From Deferribacter autotrophicus (GTDB taxonomy: Bacteria > Chrysiogenota > Deferribacteres > Deferribacterales > Deferribacteraceae), in contig NZ_VFJB01000001.1 in NCBI RefSeq assembly GCF_008362905.1, positions 186,001 through 250,000 of the forward strand: a DNA stretch of 64,000 nucleotides, given 5' to 3'. Made by a program: the position numbers and the translations under genes. The notes below the pieces were generated by a model, which worked only from the letters and a program-made list of their open reading frames with translations, was not told the DNA's origin and did not search any database. Positions within the stretch are counted from its first letter, which is position 1, and each line of letters opens with the position of its first letter. Below, piece after piece: positions 62,898 to 64,000 of the stretch.

Positions 62898-63410
62898 TTA
62901 CCCCGCAAGATCGGTAGCATTAAAAGTCCTCTGAGCCAAATCTTTATCAATCATGAATAACCCATTACCAGAATTTTGAACAAGTTTAAGTTGATCAAGA
63001 ATTTCACTAGCACTTGCTTCCTCTTCAACTTGTTCTGTAATAAACCACTGGAGAAAAGTATGAGTCGCATAATCTTTTTCCTGAATCGCAATATCTACAA
63101 GTTCATTTATACATTTTGTAATAAATCTTTCATGCTCTAAAGTTTTCTCAAACATATCTAAAGGAGATTCAAACTCCTGTTCTGGTTGTTCAATCTGCAT
63201 AAGTCTTACCATTTCACCCTGGTCAAGGATATATTTATAAAATTTCATAGCATGAACCATCTCTTCTTGATATTGAACATAAAACCAGTTCGCAAACCCT
63301 TTTAATCCAATATGCTCACTATAAGCTGACATTGAAAGATAAAGATATGCAGAAAACATTTCATTGTTGAGCTGTTTGTTTAAAGCTTCTGCCATTCTTT
63401 TTGAAATCAT
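62898..63410 (-). CDS. ftnA: Ferritin (non-heme)
   Basis: A 170-residue four-helix ferritin for iron storage. LNNEMFSAYLYLSMSAYSEH near residue 15, FYVQYQEEMVHAMKFYKYI with the di-iron Glu and His, and WFITEQVEEEASASEILDQL give the ferroxidase ligands. AAGGAGG before ATG 63410 sets the start; eight further upstream codons are not native. It is monocistronic, with a MITE-1 copy downstream. Confidence 0.93.
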   Translation of the reverse strand: MISKRMAEALNKQLNNEMFSAYLYLSMSAYSEHIGLKGFANWFYVQYQEEMVHAMKFYKYILDQGEMVRLMQIEQPEQEFESPLDMFEKTLEHERFITKCINELVDIAIQEKDYATHTFLQWFITEQVEEEASASEILDQLKLVQNSGNGLFMIDKDLAQRTFNATDLAG

Positions 63411-63468
63411 AACAACCTCCTTATTTATAGCCACTCTAAATCAGATGCTTTCTATGCAAAATTAAAAT

Positions 63469-64000
63469 CTACTTTTTAAAATAAAATAACTCACCATCAT
63501 GCTCTTTTTCAACAATCATATCTTTCTCTATAAGTCTCTCAACTACTTCTTTAATTTTAGCAGTCCCAAACAATAAAATCAAATCTTCTTCAGTGCATGG
63601 ACGCATCTTTAAAAGCTCCACAACATCTTCAACAATATTCTCTCCTTCATTATTTAATTTTTTTACATAATTCCCCACAGGCTCAACTCTAACACCATTT
63701 TTGCTTAAAAATAGAGCCTTTTCCAAAAGCTCCTTTTCACTAAGACCAACAACACCTTTATACGCAGTCGGTCTAAACACTGTATTTAACTGAACTTTTG
63801 TATATTCTATATCCTTTAAAACCTCAGTTAGCCGTTGCAAATCTTCATTTGAATCATTGACACCTTTTACTAACAACACTTCTATATAAACTTCACCCTT
63901 AAATTCAGTACAAAACTGTTTTAAGCCTGCAATAATATCATTAATTTTTATACCTTCTACAGGCTTATTAACTTCTGCAAAAGTTTTATCAGTTACAGCA
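63469..64000 (-). CDS. Radical SAM protein, C-terminal part (5' end off the window)
   Basis: The open frame enters from the right edge and ends at 63469, showing 177 residues of the C-terminal part. FKGEVYIEVLLVKGVNDSNE and KVQLNTVFRPTAYKGV match COG0731-type radical SAM Fe-S oxidoreductases. The last 70 residues (VVELLKMRPCTEEDLILLFG) look like a winged helix. The cluster-binding CxxxCxxC motif must lie beyond the window. The substrate is unknown. An internal in-frame TTG at 63879 is not the true start. Confidence 0.78.
   Translation of the reverse strand, partial: AVTDKTFAEVNKPVEGIKINDIIAGLKQFCTEFKGEVYIEVLLVKGVNDSNEDLQRLTEVLKDIEYTKVQLNTVFRPTAYKGVVGLSEKELLEKALFLSKNGVRVEPVGNYVKKLNNEGENIVEDVVELLKMRPCTEEDLILLFGTAKIKEVVERLIEKDMIVEKEHDGELFYFKK

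Overview
The window is AT-rich (by eye roughly 30-33% G+C), densely packed chromosomal DNA from a Gram-negative, probably anaerobic or microaerophilic bacterium. Ferredoxin-dependent 2-oxoacid oxidoreductase, an NhaB antiporter, a malic enzyme-Pta fusion, a DHH-CBS-nucleotidyltransferase fusion, an NtrC-type regulator with its kinase, and the glutamate route to heme all fit a member of the Deferribacteres (Deferribacter-like). This placement is inferred from gene content and order, not from a search.

Layout. 1-3.5 kb: a truncated solute-binding sensor, a nitroreductase, a thioredoxin-like DUF255 protein and a tiny DUF1858 protein. 3.5-10.7 kb: a complete late biotin pathway, bioDA divergent from bioB-bioF-esterase-bioC, running on into pabB and pabC. 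10.9-13.9 kb: nhaB and a convergent nitronate monooxygenase-like gene. 13.9-16.4 kb: a wrecked toxin-antitoxin module. Its PIN toxin gene is split by a small palindromic element with a 9-bp target duplication, and that element is itself split by an intact IS110-family element. 16.7-28 kb: a DUF4405 membrane protein, then a long minus-strand housekeeping run (recO, mgtE, era, corC-like, undecaprenol kinase/PAP2 fusion, ybeY, phoH, tRNA nucleotidyltransferase fusion, xerD, deoC). 28-36 kb: maeB, ndh, der, gltX and a diguanylate cyclase. 36-44 kb: tRNA-Phe, IclR, MCP, radical SAM, NfeD, trmB, MBL-fold and DUF1858 genes. 44-49 kb: korAB, a DUF2156 gene and a MATE transporter. 49-54.8 kb: the heme operon hemX-hemA-hemC-hemD-hemB plus an AAA ATPase. 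54.8-61.2 kb: EAL-HDOD, NtrC-type regulator, histidine kinase and TPR protein. 61.3-64 kb: DAHP synthase with an attenuator leader, ferritin, and a truncated radical SAM gene.

The most notable content lies between genes. (1) The IS110-family element has a 5' non-coding region that folds like a bridge RNA. Its two loops match the rebuilt target and the element's own ends on both sides, so target, core and donor can be read directly. (2) A non-autonomous element family (three copies, each next to 9-bp direct repeats) has two full copies whose interiors keep the same stem architecture while the stem sequences differ, which is a covariation signature. (3) A second small element family (two copies) contains the palindrome that IS110 hit. 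(4) The DAHP synthase gene is preceded by a 35-codon leader peptide rich in Phe and Tyr and containing Trp, with mutually exclusive antiterminator and terminator hairpins. (5) Two intergenic regions hold degenerate 9-bp G-rich tandem arrays followed by inverted C-rich copies.
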